Below the pieces are notes generated by a model. It was not told the DNA's origin. It worked only from the letters and a program-made list of their open reading frames with translations, and made no database searches. From Strongylocentrotus purpuratus (Eukaryota > Echinodermata > Echinoidea > Camarodonta > Strongylocentrotidae): 64,000 nt of DNA. Where the stretch lies: positions 636,001-700,000 of the forward strand of contig NW_022145547.1 of NCBI RefSeq assembly GCF_000002235.5, written 5' to 3'. Position numbers and translations under genes: made by a program. Shown in pieces: positions 13,701 through 28,700 of the stretch (position 1 is its first letter; every line of letters starts with the position of its first letter).

Positions 13701-16700
13701 TCGTCATAAGGAAGAGGTCTGTAGTCAGAAGTCATTTGAAGATTAAGGCATAGATTTGTGGTGATTTATATTTCAAAGTTTACATGAATGTTTACCAAAT
13801 ACATCTATTTCAAGTACCGGTATACATACATACTGCGGTTTTCTTATATTTCATATTCATCGTACTGTCTTACAGATTTAAGTATCACTATTACCAAATG
13901 AAAATGGTATACAAATACTTGAAGTAAATACATTACTACTTCCTAATTTTTCATATTTATTTTGTCTTATTACAAATTGAAGTATTACTATTTCATGAAA
14001 AGGGAAAACTAGATAAATGTTATCTGCAATATCTTGAGCACGTCTTCAGCACAAAAATAATTTGATTGAATTTGTTACCCTTCAAATCCTGATAAAAAAG
14101 GTCATGAAAAGAACTCCATTTTTAAGTTAAAAGTTGCTGAGAGCAAACATAATACAATCCATTATACAAGGGCGTTATTCGGTAAAACAAAAGACACCAT
14201 CAAGAAGTGTGTGGGAAGCTAAAGATTGAAACACACTTCTCTAAGTGGGTCTCCAATAAACAAGAGAAATTTCTTGTGTCGAATGCTAACTTCAAATTAA
14301 GCATCTACTTATAACTACTTATGCAACTAACATTTTGTAAATATTGCCTTCGTAAACAGATTATGTAGGACTACTATTTTGCACCATGAATTTGCAGAAG
14401 GGGGAAAATGTATAAAGAAGGTGTATATTATGTTCTTAAAGGTTTACATGTGCGGAGAAGAAGTGTTGGCAGTAATGTGTTTGAGGTTAAAACAATTGTA
14501 ACGACATTGCTCAATACCCTATGGGGGTGTCACCACCTCATGTAATTGCATTATTAAAGTCTAACTCATGGCATGAATTGTATGTTGATTCTGCTCAAGA
14601 CAACAGCACCTAATGGAAATGTGACAGACAGACAGAAGGCAACTGTCATATATGATAAGGCCTATACAATCAACTAATGCATATTGCATCGGATACAATG
14701 TGTTAGGCAAAAGATAAGTAGCACAAGAACATTTCCTGATATTTCGACATTACTTCATTACCCATGGCCCCCTGACACCCTTACAGAAACTTAAGCTTGC
14801 GGCAAGCTTGTTACAAGCTTGTTAGAAGCTTGCGGCAAGCTTAATAAGATTGCATTACAAATTTAAGCTTGCAAAACTTGTGCGCAATCTTACAGCAATC
14901 TTGCTGCAAGCTTGCAGGCAAAGAGAGATATTCATGCAAGCTTGCTGCAAGCTTGCAGGCCAAGAAGATATCCCTGCAAGCTTGCAGGAGCGCAATCTAA
15001 AGCCCTGGCAATCTTACAGGCCGACAGTGTATGCCCTGCAAGCTTGCAGCAAGCTTGCGGACATTGCAGGGGCGCAAACTAAAGCTCTTGCAAGCTTGCA
15101 GACAAAGAGGATATCCCTGCAAGCTTGCAGGAGCGCAATCTAAAGCCCTTGCAATCTTACAGGCCGACAGTGTATGCCCTGCAAGCTTGCAGCAAGCTTG
15201 CGGACATTGCAGGGGCGCAAACTAAAGCTCTTGCAAGCTTGCAGACAAAGAGGATATCCCTGCAAGCTTGCAGGAGCGCAATCTAAAGCCCTGGCAATCT
15301 TGCAGGCCGACAGTGTATGCCCTGCAAGCTTGCAGCAAGCTTGCGGAGCTTGCTGGGGTGCAATCTAAAGCCCTGCCAAGCTTGCCGCAAACTTATGTCA
15401 GACTGCTATGGACAAACCCCATCTATGACCAAATTATTGTCACTGTAAACATACAGCACAAAAGTTTATATGCACAATTAAATTGTTCAATAATTATCTC
15501 AAAACCTTTGATTCTTTGCTAATGAGGTATAAAATAGGGGATCTTTATACACATATAATAATAATAGTACAGTTCTTATAGCGCATTATACCTTTGAAAA
15601 AGGATTAAAGATGGATGATCATAAAACAAACATTAAATATCGCATCATGACTCACTTTTCACTGTACAAAAAGGTACACCATCCAACACTCTAAAAATGA
15701 TTTCCTTTTTCACTGTGATTTACGAGAGACCAGGCAAGAGTCAACAAAAATGGTTGAAACAAAATATATAATTTAAATGAGCGTTTAATCAAACCTTGCT
15801 AAAATCTAGCCGGAAAACGATTTGATTAAAAAACTATATTCTTAAACAAAAGCAAAACTAATAGTCCAATAGTCTGCTTGAATTTCTTTAATTGACAAAA
15901 AAGACCAAGTGTTTTGTTTTAATTTTTGGATAAAACATCCTAAGACATGTCTGAAAAGTGATGTCTTGTGTGTTGTGGGTGGTGGAGCCTGATTTCAGAG
16001 GTCAATGACCTTTATTTGACCCTGATTTCGCCTAACAGTTGTTTTTTACATGTCATTTGTTCAAAAGAGCCTCAATTTTAATGAATATTGTGTCTAATGA
16101 AAGTAATGAAATTATCTATCACATGATATGAATATTTATAATATTTGATGATATTTTGAACCTTTTTTTAGGGTTTAAAATGTAATTTTTTGACTTTTTT
16201 CACTAAAATCATAATTTATCACTTTTTGTTCGTATCTGTAAAAAAAGAGGAAACAATGAAAATCCTAAAGAATTACTGTAAAAAATGAATTTATATTCAT
16301 TTATTACACTGTGAAAATTTTATATTCATTACTTCTGTTACTAAAAAGTTATTGACTTCCAAAGATAACACTCCCAGTGCCAACAAGATCCTAATCAGAA
16401 AAATGTCACGCGCCCTCTATTGGCCATTCCAAGTTCATTTTTTGTGGTTGGTTCAAAGTTTTGTTGAACATTTTGTGAACTGGTCAAGTGTGAATCAACT
16501 TCAAAATGGTAAGTACTTGTGAGATATTGCACTTACATTATAATAATTCACAACAACATTTAACGTATAAATCTCTGGAAAGCATATTAAAATGAAAATA
16601 AAACAGGAAAATTGTAATAATTTGATAATTTTTCATTAAATAGACCTAATGTAAAACTCAGACTCAGTCCCACATCACCAAAAAAATGTTAGTTAAACTA

Positions 16701-19700
16701 GCTAGACTAGGTAGTACTAGTAGGTAGCCTACTTGGTACTTGGTCGGTTGGTCCTCCAAGATACTCGTCTGAGTTTTAACTTAACGGGTAGGGTGTATTA
16801 GTTTGTAGATGTGGGGACGTCAGGGCAATTTTGAATTTGACAGGGTCAGTGTGGGCGATAGTCTCTGGTTTAAGCTGGTCTAGGTCTAGACCAGGACTAG
16901 GTCTAGACTAGATATAGGCCCATAACTTCCAATTCTAGATCTAGTATAATCTGAAACGGCTCTGGACGCAATTTCTCAGTCTATCTCTCTACCTCTTTGT
17001 ATATGTGTGTGTGTTTTAGTTTTCACCCTGATTCTAAGGGTATGTGTGTGTGTGAGGGTGTGTGTGTGTGTGTGCGGTAAACAGGTAACAAAGGTAAAGT
17101 GGGAGAGAAAAAAATGATTCAACAAAATCCATTATCTGCATTTTGTTCAACCCCGTTTGTGTCTCTGAGTGTGTGTGTTTGTGTTGACGTGCGTGCGTGT
17201 ATGTTTTTACATCAATTGTGAAAAGGTAGATCTATAGGTTTTATACTATGTAGACTAGACTAGACTAGACCTAGATCTATGTGTTTTTTCCCAAAAAAAG
17301 ATGGCACCCACAGGTCTTTCGGGAACAAATTTTCTCCACTTCTATGTATTCAATTTGTGCCAGACTTGCCATGGCAATACCTTTCATTTTTTTTCATTTT
17401 TGAGAGGGAATTTTTTTTTATAGAGATATCAAAAGTGTGAATTATATTTTTTCAATGTTTTTAGACAGTCGTTATTACATGTACAAGTATTCAGAAGTCT
17501 AGCTGCAGCACTACATGTCATTGAAATGTACTTCAAACTCAGGTAACATTAAAACCAGTTGATACATATATGATGTATCTTTTGTAGATCTCTGTCAATG
17601 TTATTGTCCATACTGTTACAATTATTCCATTTAATTTGTAGCAAGCTTGCGGCAAGCTTGCGACGAGCTAACATCAAGCTTGCATATTTTGTAATTGGCT
17701 GAGGGTACCATTTGGATTTTTCACCACGCAAGCTTGCAAAAGCATGCAAGCTCGCTGCAAGATTGCACGCTTCTCTTTTTTTTCCAGCTTGGGAGCTTGC
17801 GCAAGCTTGCAGATTTTTAAACCTGCAAATATAATTCAATATCTGCAAGCTTGCTGTGTGAGCTTGTTTCAAGCTTGCCGCGAGCTTGTTTCAAGCTCGT
17901 TACTAGCTTGCAGGGTTCCAAAAATGCAAATGAGTTTATCTGTCAGCCAATCAAAACAGAGGAAATATATTTTCAGATCTAACAATCTGCAAGCTTGCAA
18001 GCTCGCAACAAGCTTGCTGCAAGCTTACATGCAAGCTCGCAGCAAGCTTGCAACAAGCTCGCAGGTAAGCTTGGGAGCTTGCGCAAGCTTGCAGATTCTT
18101 AGACCTGCAAATATAATTCAATATCTGCAAGCTTGCTGTGTGAGCTTGTTTCAAGCTTGCCGCGAGCTTGTTTCAAGCTCGTTACTAGCTTGCAGGGTTC
18201 CAAAAATGCAAATGAGTTTATCTGTCAGCCAATCAAAACAGAGGAAATATATTTTCAGATCTAACAATCTGCAAGCTTGCAAGCTCACAACAAGCTTGCT
18301 GCAAGCTTACATGCAAGCTCGCAGCAAGCTTGCAAGCTTGCAGATTGTTAGACCTGAAAATATATTTCCTCTGTTTTGATTGGCTGACAGATATAACTCA
18401 TTTGCATTTTTGGAACCCTGCAAGCTAGTAACGAGCTTGAAACAAGCTCGCGGCAAGCTTGAAACAAGCTCGCAGATCAAGCTTTCTGCAAGCTTGCACT
18501 GCAAGCTCGCGGCAAGCTTGCACCAATTTCCATAAGGGCATGATGTAATTAATTAGAATTTAAAGGTGGCTTGTATGATTGGTATGTTGGATTCATAACA
18601 AGGCATATAAACAAAGCAGTAATAATGGACAGCAATGTGATAGACGTACAGCTATAGAGACTGTCATATGATTAGATTAATTGGTAACGCAACAATCTGA
18701 GTAATACACATTGCATGACTGTGATGTAACTTTTATTCCTATCAATCTTCAACAGAACAATCAATGCCCTTGAATATTCTATACACACCCTCTATACAGC
18801 TAATAGCTTCAGGTCCCCTTCTTCCGCATCTTAGAAAAGTGAAGACCGCAAACATTATTCCAGCTGAAAGTTGAAAACGAATGATCATCTTCCCTCTGAT
18901 CCCCCTTCCATTCTTCAATCTCCTCTCCCTTCCCATTCTCTTACACCCCCTTCCCCTTCTCCTGCCACATTTGTTCCTTTCCCCCTTGCCTCCCATATTA
19001 ACCTATTCCTCTTTTCCGTTTTTGACCCCCGCCCCCATGCAATTTTCTTACAGCTCTTGTTCATGGGCACTCTCTACGTTATCTAGGAAAATGAGACTTC
19101 TGTACACCTAGGATTACTTTACATTTCTTTATTTTCCCCAGAGCCATTACAAACTATGTGAACTTTTCAGAACTAAAGCGTTTCTCCGTGCCTCCACATA
19201 TTGACACAGCCTCTACCCCCCCCCCCCCAGAAAGACAACAACAGCAACAATAAAATCTGATACTAAGCCAATGATACTCCCAACAAACCACTAGATGAGG
19301 TCAAGAAAAAGGAGGTTAAATTCTCATTACATTCATGCAATACTTTGCCAATGTACGGACAGCCACAAACAAACAGTAGCTCTCCCTTTACTTTGGCAAT
19401 TTTTTTCACAAACATTACCAATTCAGCCAATTTGAAGAGCCCATACGTGTAGTGATTACAACTATAATGTTTCTCTTACTCTTTCTCATTTGTTTGTGTA
19501 ATTTCATTCAAACTCTTACCAGTCTACTTCTCTGATTATTTTGTCTGCTTTCCTCTAAAGTAGTTTGCTATCAAGGTTGGATTTCCCTTTAAACGTAAAT
19601 TAATTTCTCATCAAGATACCTTTCCAACTGGCCTTACCATGCAGCCAAGGGCAGGGGGTTCATAGTTGGGACAATGGTGACAGCGCATCACTGTGATGAT

Positions 19701-22700
19701 GTGCCCTACAGCTGTTCTAAAGCTTCGCATCACACTGCTACCCATCAGTATTCATTATTCCTGAAGAGAACTCATCAACATATCAATTTAGATACCTGAG
19801 GCCCGTCTCATTAACATACAAGTAAAGATCTAAGTAAGATGAAGTACCAACAGGAGCTCTGCCTTTCGTAATTGAATACAGCCTATTTGTCATCCAATAT
19901 TATAAGAGCTTTTTATTACTGTATAAGTTTAATATCAAAATCACCATAATTCAACAAAAACATATCTAACATATGTTCCAAAAGGAGCTATTGGGAAAGT
20001 ACAGCAATAGTAAAAGTTTGGCATGTGAAGAAAAAAATTCCTGAGTTTTCTCATTTATGGATGCCCCTAAAAATGCACACACTTAAAGGTACTATGTCCC
20101 TTTTGCAGCCAACCTCAAATTCTGTAGAACTTTGCAGGAATTATGAATATGTCATGTATGTCCTATCTGTGAAATTTAAACGTTAGCAGTGTCCTCATAT
20201 TCAAATTATGCAAGGAAACCGGTTTACTTGCTAGACTTCACTGTCAGACACTATGGAGCGACTGACTAGCTTTTTTCCTTCTTTGGTACATGAAAAGAGT
20301 TGTAAAGGATACATGAGCATTTTTCTACATCAATAACCCACTTCTTGTGATGGCCAAGATTAAACTGATTGAATCTTTGCACAGCATAAAACGTATGACC
20401 ATTCGGTACATTGTCTGAAAATCAAGACTATTACTTTTGGGCTCTATAGCTCTAAAGTCGATTTGACAACTTATAGTCGTTATTTTCCCACTTGAAGACG
20501 TTTTCAAGCCCCTCCTTTTTTAGGGAAGTTCTAAATTAGTATTATCTTTCAAATGCAGTTGGAATTTAACTTTTTCATTTTTTTGGCCTGCAAATGGGAC
20601 ATAGTACCTTTTTTTAAACAATGAACTATAAAAAATGTAAATACTGTAGATTTGTGACGTCATTTGAGAGACCAATGGTGAGAGCAACTAGTGGCACGAG
20701 CGGCCTGCCATAGTTCAAGAACAACAGAAACTTAAGTCGACCTTAGGGTGTTTTCAATCAACACTTTTTCACCCTAGAAACAAGGTTTTCAAAGACGTTT
20801 AGTTTAAAACACGACTGCGTTTGAGCACTTTCAATCAATTTCACGTCGGTCGTAAAAATAGACTTGTTTTAAAATGCAAACATGAAACGCTGAAAAAGAT
20901 GCGTTTTGTAACGCGATTCTGCAGAATCATGGTCGCTAGAACGAACAGAGATCTCAATCATGATTCTATGACGTAATTATCGTGTCCTGCTTTGACCGAC
21001 AGTCGACCGTAAACAAATTCAGAAAGCACGCACCGAAGTTGACCTATACTTCCAGGGTCAAGATGGGCTTGAAATAAGCAAGAATCAGCGTTGATGGAAA
21101 ATCGCTTGAACAATTTCCTGCACTAACCATGTTTTGTAACAGGGTTTTGATTTGTGATTCATGTTTGTGATTCTAGCTTCAAAAAATTGCTTGAACGCAC
21201 CAGTCTTTTTAAAACACTCCCCTGATCTGCAGATGTCGAGGTAAAACCAGCAAAAGGATACAAAGGCCTGCATCACTGAGAGTATGAGTAGAGACCCTTT
21301 CCAATCTTATTAACAATCAAGACTTCAAGGGTTTGAAACTTAAACCCTGATTCACCATCTTCTTGGTTGAGTTACAAAGATCAAATTCTATCCTCCCTTA
21401 TATCAGCACGGAGATGGAATAGGGATAAGGTTACTATGACATGAGATACTGGATACTAAATATCGACCCTTAATCAATCTACACTAGCTGACTCATTATT
21501 ACTCTCCAAAAAAAGGGGGAAATATTAATATACTGTGTATGAATGAAGGTAAGAGCAAAGCATTTCTACAGAAGCACAGCAACTTCCATGCTACATTTAC
21601 TAATCAGTTGGTGAAGATTACATAATTATTTCCCTGTCAGAAGAGCTTGAATTATACATTAGCTGTATAATTCTTCTTAGACATTTCTCTAAATGCAAAT
21701 ACCCCTCTGCAGGCATATTACAAATGATTTGTATGAATAACTTGTTTATTATCAAATACCCCCCCCCCCTCCCCCCTCCCCCCTTCCTTTTTCACTTTTT
21801 GTTTTGTCTTTGTTTTGTGCACCACTCTCCAAATTCACATTTTACGGCTACTACTTTCTAATTCAGGGACAGGAAAGTCAATTGATAGATATCGATATTA
21901 CAAGACAGTTAATGAAACATTTCTTTAAAAACTGAAAAGGGATCAGTAATATGTCAATTACTGTAAAACCAGAAACTTCAGCATGCATGAAATGTTCACA
22001 ACCTTTGAGAACGGTCCAGATTCGTGAGACTCTCATGCTGTGGAATAATTGAATCGTAATTGCTATTCATGAGAGTTTCTTGCCATTCAAATGTCAAGTA
22101 GAACAACATCAAAGCCTAAGTACATATTGTATATGCATTTTCATTTGTTTCATTCCAATATCCTTTTCGCTATATCAACCGAACTAAACATGATTTACGA
22201 ACAGTAGTCTGAGGATCGATGGATCGTCTAAATTAAAAGCTACAAACCAGTTTACATGCACTTTCTTTGTGTGAGGGTACAACTGTGCAGGTATGTATGC
22301 CAAAAATGTGAAATAGAAATGTTAGAGATTTCTCTTTACCTGCTACTAGTTAAAATAGTAATGAACTCTTACATCATGCTTCCAAGTTAAAATATAAAAG
22401 AATCAACTATATGTATACAACAAAAATCTCTTACCTTATGGAGTACCCCCTTGAATCCAAGCTTTCTACTCCTACTTTTACGCCAGAGTGTGGTTAAATA
22501 ATCCATAGCAATGCCCTTCTGATGGTTTCATATCACAGGGGGTACTCTTTCTCCCTCTATAAATCTTTTTCCTGCCTTTTATTTTCTTTCTCTCCCCTTT
22601 TCATTTGAGTGTGTAAGTGACAGAGTGTCCCCTGGTTGTTATGAGTAATTCGTAACAAAATGCGACGAGGGAGACTCTGTAACCGCTTATCCTATACAGC

Positions 22701-25700
22701 ACACAACCCTAGATACCTGTCCACAAGGGGAGAATGGCATTGTGCCAGTGACTAATCCCTACTCCCTAGTAGGATTTTTGTGATTTTTGTGTAAAAAAAA
22801 AAAGAGGTATAACCACAAAAATGAACTTAAAAACATGCCTTTCAACTGAGTCGTATAAGTACCCTCTAATTAAACCTTGAACATCTACTTGCTAGTCTTG
22901 ACACAGCCGACACAAATTGTTTTTAGAATAATCATGGGTACAATACTGGACAAACAATTTATACAAGATCCCCTTGCCCTACCATAGCAACCTGCTTGTA
23001 TAAAATACAAAATATTTGAAAGATTTAAGCATAATTAATGATCAGGAGGAAATATACAACATCAAATCACCTTTAAAATTATAATCTACTTTCACAATCA
23101 ATCTATCATCTAAGCAAAGGGTATCGACAGCAGCTATGTTTTAAGTTGATGATTATGTTGTCTATCAGTACAAATATGAATTACACTTCAGGTATGCTAC
23201 TCATGATCCTATGCAAACAGGCTGTGGTTTAGACATGATTGGTCTTAATACTTCACTGTGTTTATAGAAGGGGAGTCTTTAGTCATTGATAATGTTTGTT
23301 CCTTTGTCTGGTATGATACATGTACATTACCACAGGTATCTAAACAACAAGGTAATAGAATCATATTTATATATTTTTAAATGCCTACAAATCATAAATG
23401 TTTACACAAACTTGTTTCTACCATTGGATGACTCATTAACTTTTTAGGATATAATTGTTCATGTAAACCACGGTCAAAACGTAAGGCAAAAACAAAAATG
23501 CAGTCAAACCCAATTATACAATAGCCTTTCAGGGATTTCAATAATGCATGTTGTATAATATCTGTTGATCTTCTTGGAAACTTGTTCAACGTTCTACATT
23601 TACAAACACTTTAAGTGCCGTCTGCGCCAAGCTATAAATGGAAGACGAAATCAATCGCGAGTTCAAATTCTGGTGAGGCTGTATATTTTCCCACTGGACG
23701 ATTCTCTATTCTCTTTGACTTAACTGTGCCTCTAGCATTACAACCCTTCTATACTCCTTCGCTTTCCAATCCACAGCATCACTTTGCATGCAACCGACAC
23801 CACCTGAAGAAAATGCAATTCTTTCAAATCTCTGAAACGCATCATTATTAAGGCAAATCTGCATAAGATCTGCTTTCCTTTTCTTTCATTGTTTTTGGAT
23901 GTGTCAGAAAAAATTGGTCGCCACCCACGGGTATGTCAGCGATAGCTACAGAACATTACTGAGTTACGTGCTGTTTGCCTCAAAGGGCTCGCTAAGGTGC
24001 CATCCTGGTAAAGGCTTGATGATAATATGAAACAACTTCTCTCAACAGCAACATCTGTGTTGTAAATTCAGCTTTCCTTTGTATACAAGAAGAAGATTTG
24101 CATTTAAATGAATAGTATGATGATGAGTGTACGATAAATGGGGCATCAAGATTATTTATCTGTTTCATGTGAAAGATTAATTTATATTATTGTGAAAAGG
24201 GTTGTCATGGGCTGATCAAGACTGCATGGGAATGGGTCATTTTGCAAAGCCATTGTGTAGTACAAAGCAATCCTTTCATCAATTGGTGTCTATTTTTGTG
24301 CAAAATTGCACATTTGGCAAACAACCAAGCAACTGTGCACAGAGGCGAAGGAAGCAATCAAAGTGTTAAGATTTTTTTTCCCCCTTTTTTTTTTCTTTTT
24401 TAACCACAGTTGTCAAAATTTCTGACAAATTTCTAATTTGTGGGTGCATGACTGAGGGAAAAAGATTATACTAAATGTCATCAAATCGTCCGTTTTCACG
24501 AAGTGACAGGAGTGAGGAAAATCGTCATGCAAAGTTAATGCAATTTTTTTTTCACTATTGTCACTTCGTGAAAACAGCGACGAAATGTCATAGCATTGGG
24601 TATTCAAAGGTCTTTGCATCAAAGTTTATAATTTTAGTACCGCCAGTTAATCCTTCGTAAGAACTGCCAATGCTCTTTAAACCACTTCATGGATTGCTTT
24701 TGAAATCGGGTAGATGTTTTTTTTTTGTCTCCTTCAATGTTTGGCGAGCTTACAGGCAGTGATTTGATTAGATGGATCACACTGCAGAACACATGTCCAA
24801 ACATGTGTGTTTGCAGAGTAAATACTCATCCTTTGTATCTACACTCGCTCACTACATGTACTTTTAGTTGGTGTTGTTCCATTAAAAATTAGCTATAATA
24901 ACATTTTATGAGGGACTGGGGGAATAGGCATGGATTTCAGAGAACTTTCAATCTTCATTCATTTGAGAAAACCTAAAATCTGATTGCTCTTCTATAGACA
25001 AATTGAAGTAAATGGAAAATTGGTTTGCAATTTTTATGTAGGCCTATAAATAGTGGGAGCATTGAACAATCATATTACCGGTATAGTGCTTTTTTATTCT
25101 TTAGGGGTTGCGGTTAATTCTTACTAATCTCCCGTTCAGTGTTAATGCCTATCATGATGCATTATTGAATGAGAAAAACAGAGGACAAGGTATAGTTTAA
25201 ATTTCAGAGGGTTGAATCGCTGTCTGAATGTTGTATCGTACAAGTATTGTACACAACCATGCTCTCCCTAGATTACATTTCTTTATAGATGTACATAAAT
25301 GTATACGATGCTTGCGTACAGTACATCCTATTACAGAAAAAGTGTGGCAGGGAGATTATTTGTGTGGCATATAAAGAATAAATGCAGTATGAAGCCTGGC
25401 ACTTTGTATTCTTGACTTAAAACCTAAATTGTATCTATAACATGCAAAAAGAGAGAAAATGAGGTAGGAAGACAGAAACCAAGAGGTAGAAGGGAGAGGG
25501 ATGAGATACAGGGAGGAAAAGAAGTGGAGGGCACATAAGACATCATATTGAAGGATGGAATAAAATAGAAGGAAGAAGGAAAGAACAAGAGAGATGTCGA
25601 GGAGGGAGAGAATGAGATGGAGGGAGATGGTGGAAAACAAAAAGAGGGCAAGATGAAAAAGGATGGAAGGAAAGAGGAAGTGAGGAAGCAGGATGTGAAG

Positions 25701-28700
25701 AAAATAAAAGACAAAAAGATCGATGCAAAGGAAAAGATGGTGAGTGGTTGCAGAGAAAGCTTTATTTACACCACAAGAGCAGCACTGCAGAGAAGCAGGT
25801 CATGGCTATCAGACTCATTCCTCGATCAATTGAGGAGAAAATCAGAGGGAAATATGCAGTCGGTGGAGAATGAGAATGCACTCATGCTGGTCACCTGCCA
25901 TGCAAAAGTAATGTGCATTTGAGATGATATTACTATGCACCATTGGATCTCAATACCTCTAAAAGGTACTTCAATATTAAGAACCATTAGAAAAAGTTGT
26001 ATGTGTATTACAATATTTTCACCCGAGGTACGGGGGGGGGGGGGGGGGGGGGGGGGGTTGCTACCAGAGCATGAATTTTTCAAATGAGGAAAGACTTCAA
26101 ATGGTGCATAAATGTAAGCCATGTGCAAATTTTACTTTGCATGTTTAATTTCATAAATGTAAATGCTCAACTTACAGTGTACACCAAGTATCACAGATAC
26201 ACGCATTATCACCTAAATTATCAGGATCAATAAATGATTAAAATGGCCCTTCCGTGGGAAACTAAATATATTTATAAATTAATTAATTTTGCATTCACTC
26301 TGGAGCATAACAGAACGTGGGAAAAGTTCAATGTTATAATTCACAAAGTCATACATACATCCAGGAGGTGTGAGCCAAATTTTATGGCAATTCAATACCT
26401 CACACTGGGCTTCACACCCTAAAACCAAAGTACAAAGTTTGGAAGTCTGTTTTCATTACAAGCATTATTTGGATTACAATATTTATTTGACCTTGTCTAG
26501 CATTCAGTATTTACATTTCACATGAGCCATATATTTTTATTTCAATCATACAAACCGAGTAGAAAGTCTGTTTACTTGAAAATGAAACTAAAAAGCACTG
26601 CTGTTCATATCATACAAGGTACATGTTGCCTAGCACAAATGAGTGACAAATGTTACAATTAGTCACAATTCCTATCACATTATCAATGCCTGGGTAGGTA
26701 ATTATAATACATTAGTGCAGCTTTCATGGACAGTGCAATTGAAATATAGTTCACTTTCAAACTGTTATGTACAGTGTAGGCATTGTTATCTTTAGCTGTC
26801 TAATCTGAAGGATTGGTGCCTACCCGACCCCCCCCCCCCTAAACAAAAAAATAATCATAAGCTAGGCTTATATTCACATCAATTTTCTTATTACTGCATT
26901 CAAAGTTATTCTTTGTTCAAATTAGGTGAGAATTATAAAAGTAATAAAGGATTCCCATGCCAAAGGCATGACGTCAAAGTCCTAATACTGAGGTTAATTA
27001 GACAGCATTGGGTGGAGGGGAGATAACAAAGTAAATTGAATTTGGTCTCAACAAAGATACAAATTGCTATTGCCTTTCAATAAGGAAAGAAAATTGTCTG
27101 CTGCTAATGGTAATAATAATATTGTGGTATTCATTTCACGGTATAGGGCTGTATAATACGCATTTCTGAAGTTCTAAAACAAATATAATACTACAGCTTA
27201 TACTACTATTTTCTTGTGAAAAAAAACTTTTTTTGTAAAGACAATATGTGGATTCTGAATCTTCAATACACAAATATCTGAAAATGTCAATGGATTTTTT
27301 TTGTGGAAATTGAACCAAGTTTGCCCAAAGAGGCATTATATGTGTAAAAAGAGTCACTTACCACAATGTTGATATGACATGGGGCTCGAGCCCGCGGTCG
27401 CCGCTGGACCAAAGACATGACGACATCACATTCCAAATCGGACATCATCTTGTTCAAAATTCAATTGTACTGAAGTCGAAACATAAAAAAGCCCTGAAGC
27501 ACTGTCTCTCTTTTCGAGTCAATAAAATTGCGTGTTCCTGGCCTTCCCTCAAATGAGATGGATTTAAGAGATGCACAAGAGATGACATGTTTTGTCCTTC
27601 TGTCTCAAAGTCAGCAGGATGCAATGCATGAAACACATGGTACGATGCGAGCTAGCTTCACCGTCGACGTCCATGAAATACCAGAGATCCTCAGAATATG
27701 ATGCACACACAATACACACACACACACATGCAGATATCCTCTCCTCCTATTCCAGAGATGACACTTGGCAGGCAGGCTGATGGAAGGGGCGTCGAGTCCC
27801 TTCCCAATGGACTAACCACCTTCTGGCAGAGTAGAGCAGACTGACGTCATAAAGACATAAAAAGAATATTTCTCCTACAGCTGCTCATTTACATGAAGAA
27901 TAGAAGAAACAAGAAGACAGCCAGCTAGGATCCACGCCTACGTGTTCTTTGATTACTGTCAAAGGATGCCCCTCATGGACACTAGGTCACCACAAGACGA
28001 TGGAGCTGTGCCCACTTTGTGGGGTTCCATCTTGTTTTGGAGGCAGCAGAGGTGAACTCATTAGTTTGGATGACGCAAGCCTTTCGCCCAAGACGACAAA
28101 CTTAGAGAAGATTTTGCATTTAAGCCACCAGTTTAACTCCGTTGCAAAAATGACGATGACAATTGTATTTTTTTAAATATCAAAACAGAGACTGGCAAAA
28201 CTTTCAAACTTCACTCTCCAAAAGTGTAATGCGAACTGGCAAACTGTCCTCAAAATTCAATTTTGATTCAAACGTATCTTGTCGCAATAACATGATGTAA
28301 CCTAAAACCACGGACAGTAAACCACACTGATACCATAACAGCTAGTGAGCCTCTAATGCATTCCCAGTACACATGAAAACAAAGTCATCTCAGCTCAGGA
28401 ACACTAGACCTGGCTGCAGTCAAGGTTAACGAATATCCTGTTCTCAGCAGGGCCAGGGTCCCAGACAGAATGAAAACCCACTGCTAGCTAGCAACTACCA
28501 GCTGATAGATGTAACCTAAAACCTATACAACCTACTCCCACTCAACATGCATGCAGTCTGTAAACCGATTGACTGACATCAGTCAGTCAGTCACCCATTC
28601 AATCCACTGTGTGTTCATGCCAGTCCTCCACAGAACATAATAAGGATAACTGACACTCTACACCACCGCCGCTGCACTGCCACCGTCGTACACCAGCAGA

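Larger units (their letters stand above)
7307..14777. other. Large MAST intron, proximal part
   Basis: No coding exon supported. Contains the 9.5-kb and 12.5-kb tandem arrays, two hairpin elements, AT and CT microsatellites, and C runs at 7784-7800 and 10368-10381. Confidence 0.6.
14778..18538. mobile_element. Foldback-like element with palindrome-rich arms
   Basis: Two dense clusters of the 10-bp palindrome GCAAGCTTGC and variants (14790-15395 and 17638-18530) flank about 2.2 kb of AT-rich sequence. Both outer ends start with similar inverted sequence: CCCTTACAGAAACTT on the left, and CCCTTATGGAAATT read inward from the right. The left arm contains a 143-bp tandem repeat; the right arm contains a 282-bp direct repeat plus an inverted copy. 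This is the architecture of foldback transposons such as the sea-urchin TU family, but I did not match it by sequence. No target-site duplication was recognised and no transposase frame is present, so it would be non-autonomous. Confidence 0.55.
18539..27361. other. MAST intron with two candidate alternative first exons
   Basis: Apart from the candidate exons at 19638-19745 and 22435-22506 and the repeats listed separately, nothing coding is supported. There are pyrimidine-rich sequence at 18890-19040, C runs at 19217 and 21759-21783, and the purine tract near 25.6 kb. Confidence 0.55.

Noticed and set aside
14850-15522. Plus-strand frames rich in Lys-Leu-Ala and Gln-Ala-Cys
   Set aside because: They arise from the 143-bp GCAAGCTTGC tandem repeat; the palindrome explains similar frames on both strands.
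17744-18379. 211-codon plus-strand frame, longest in the window
   Set aside because: Repeat-derived: two copies of the 282-bp unit kept in frame because 282 is divisible by three.
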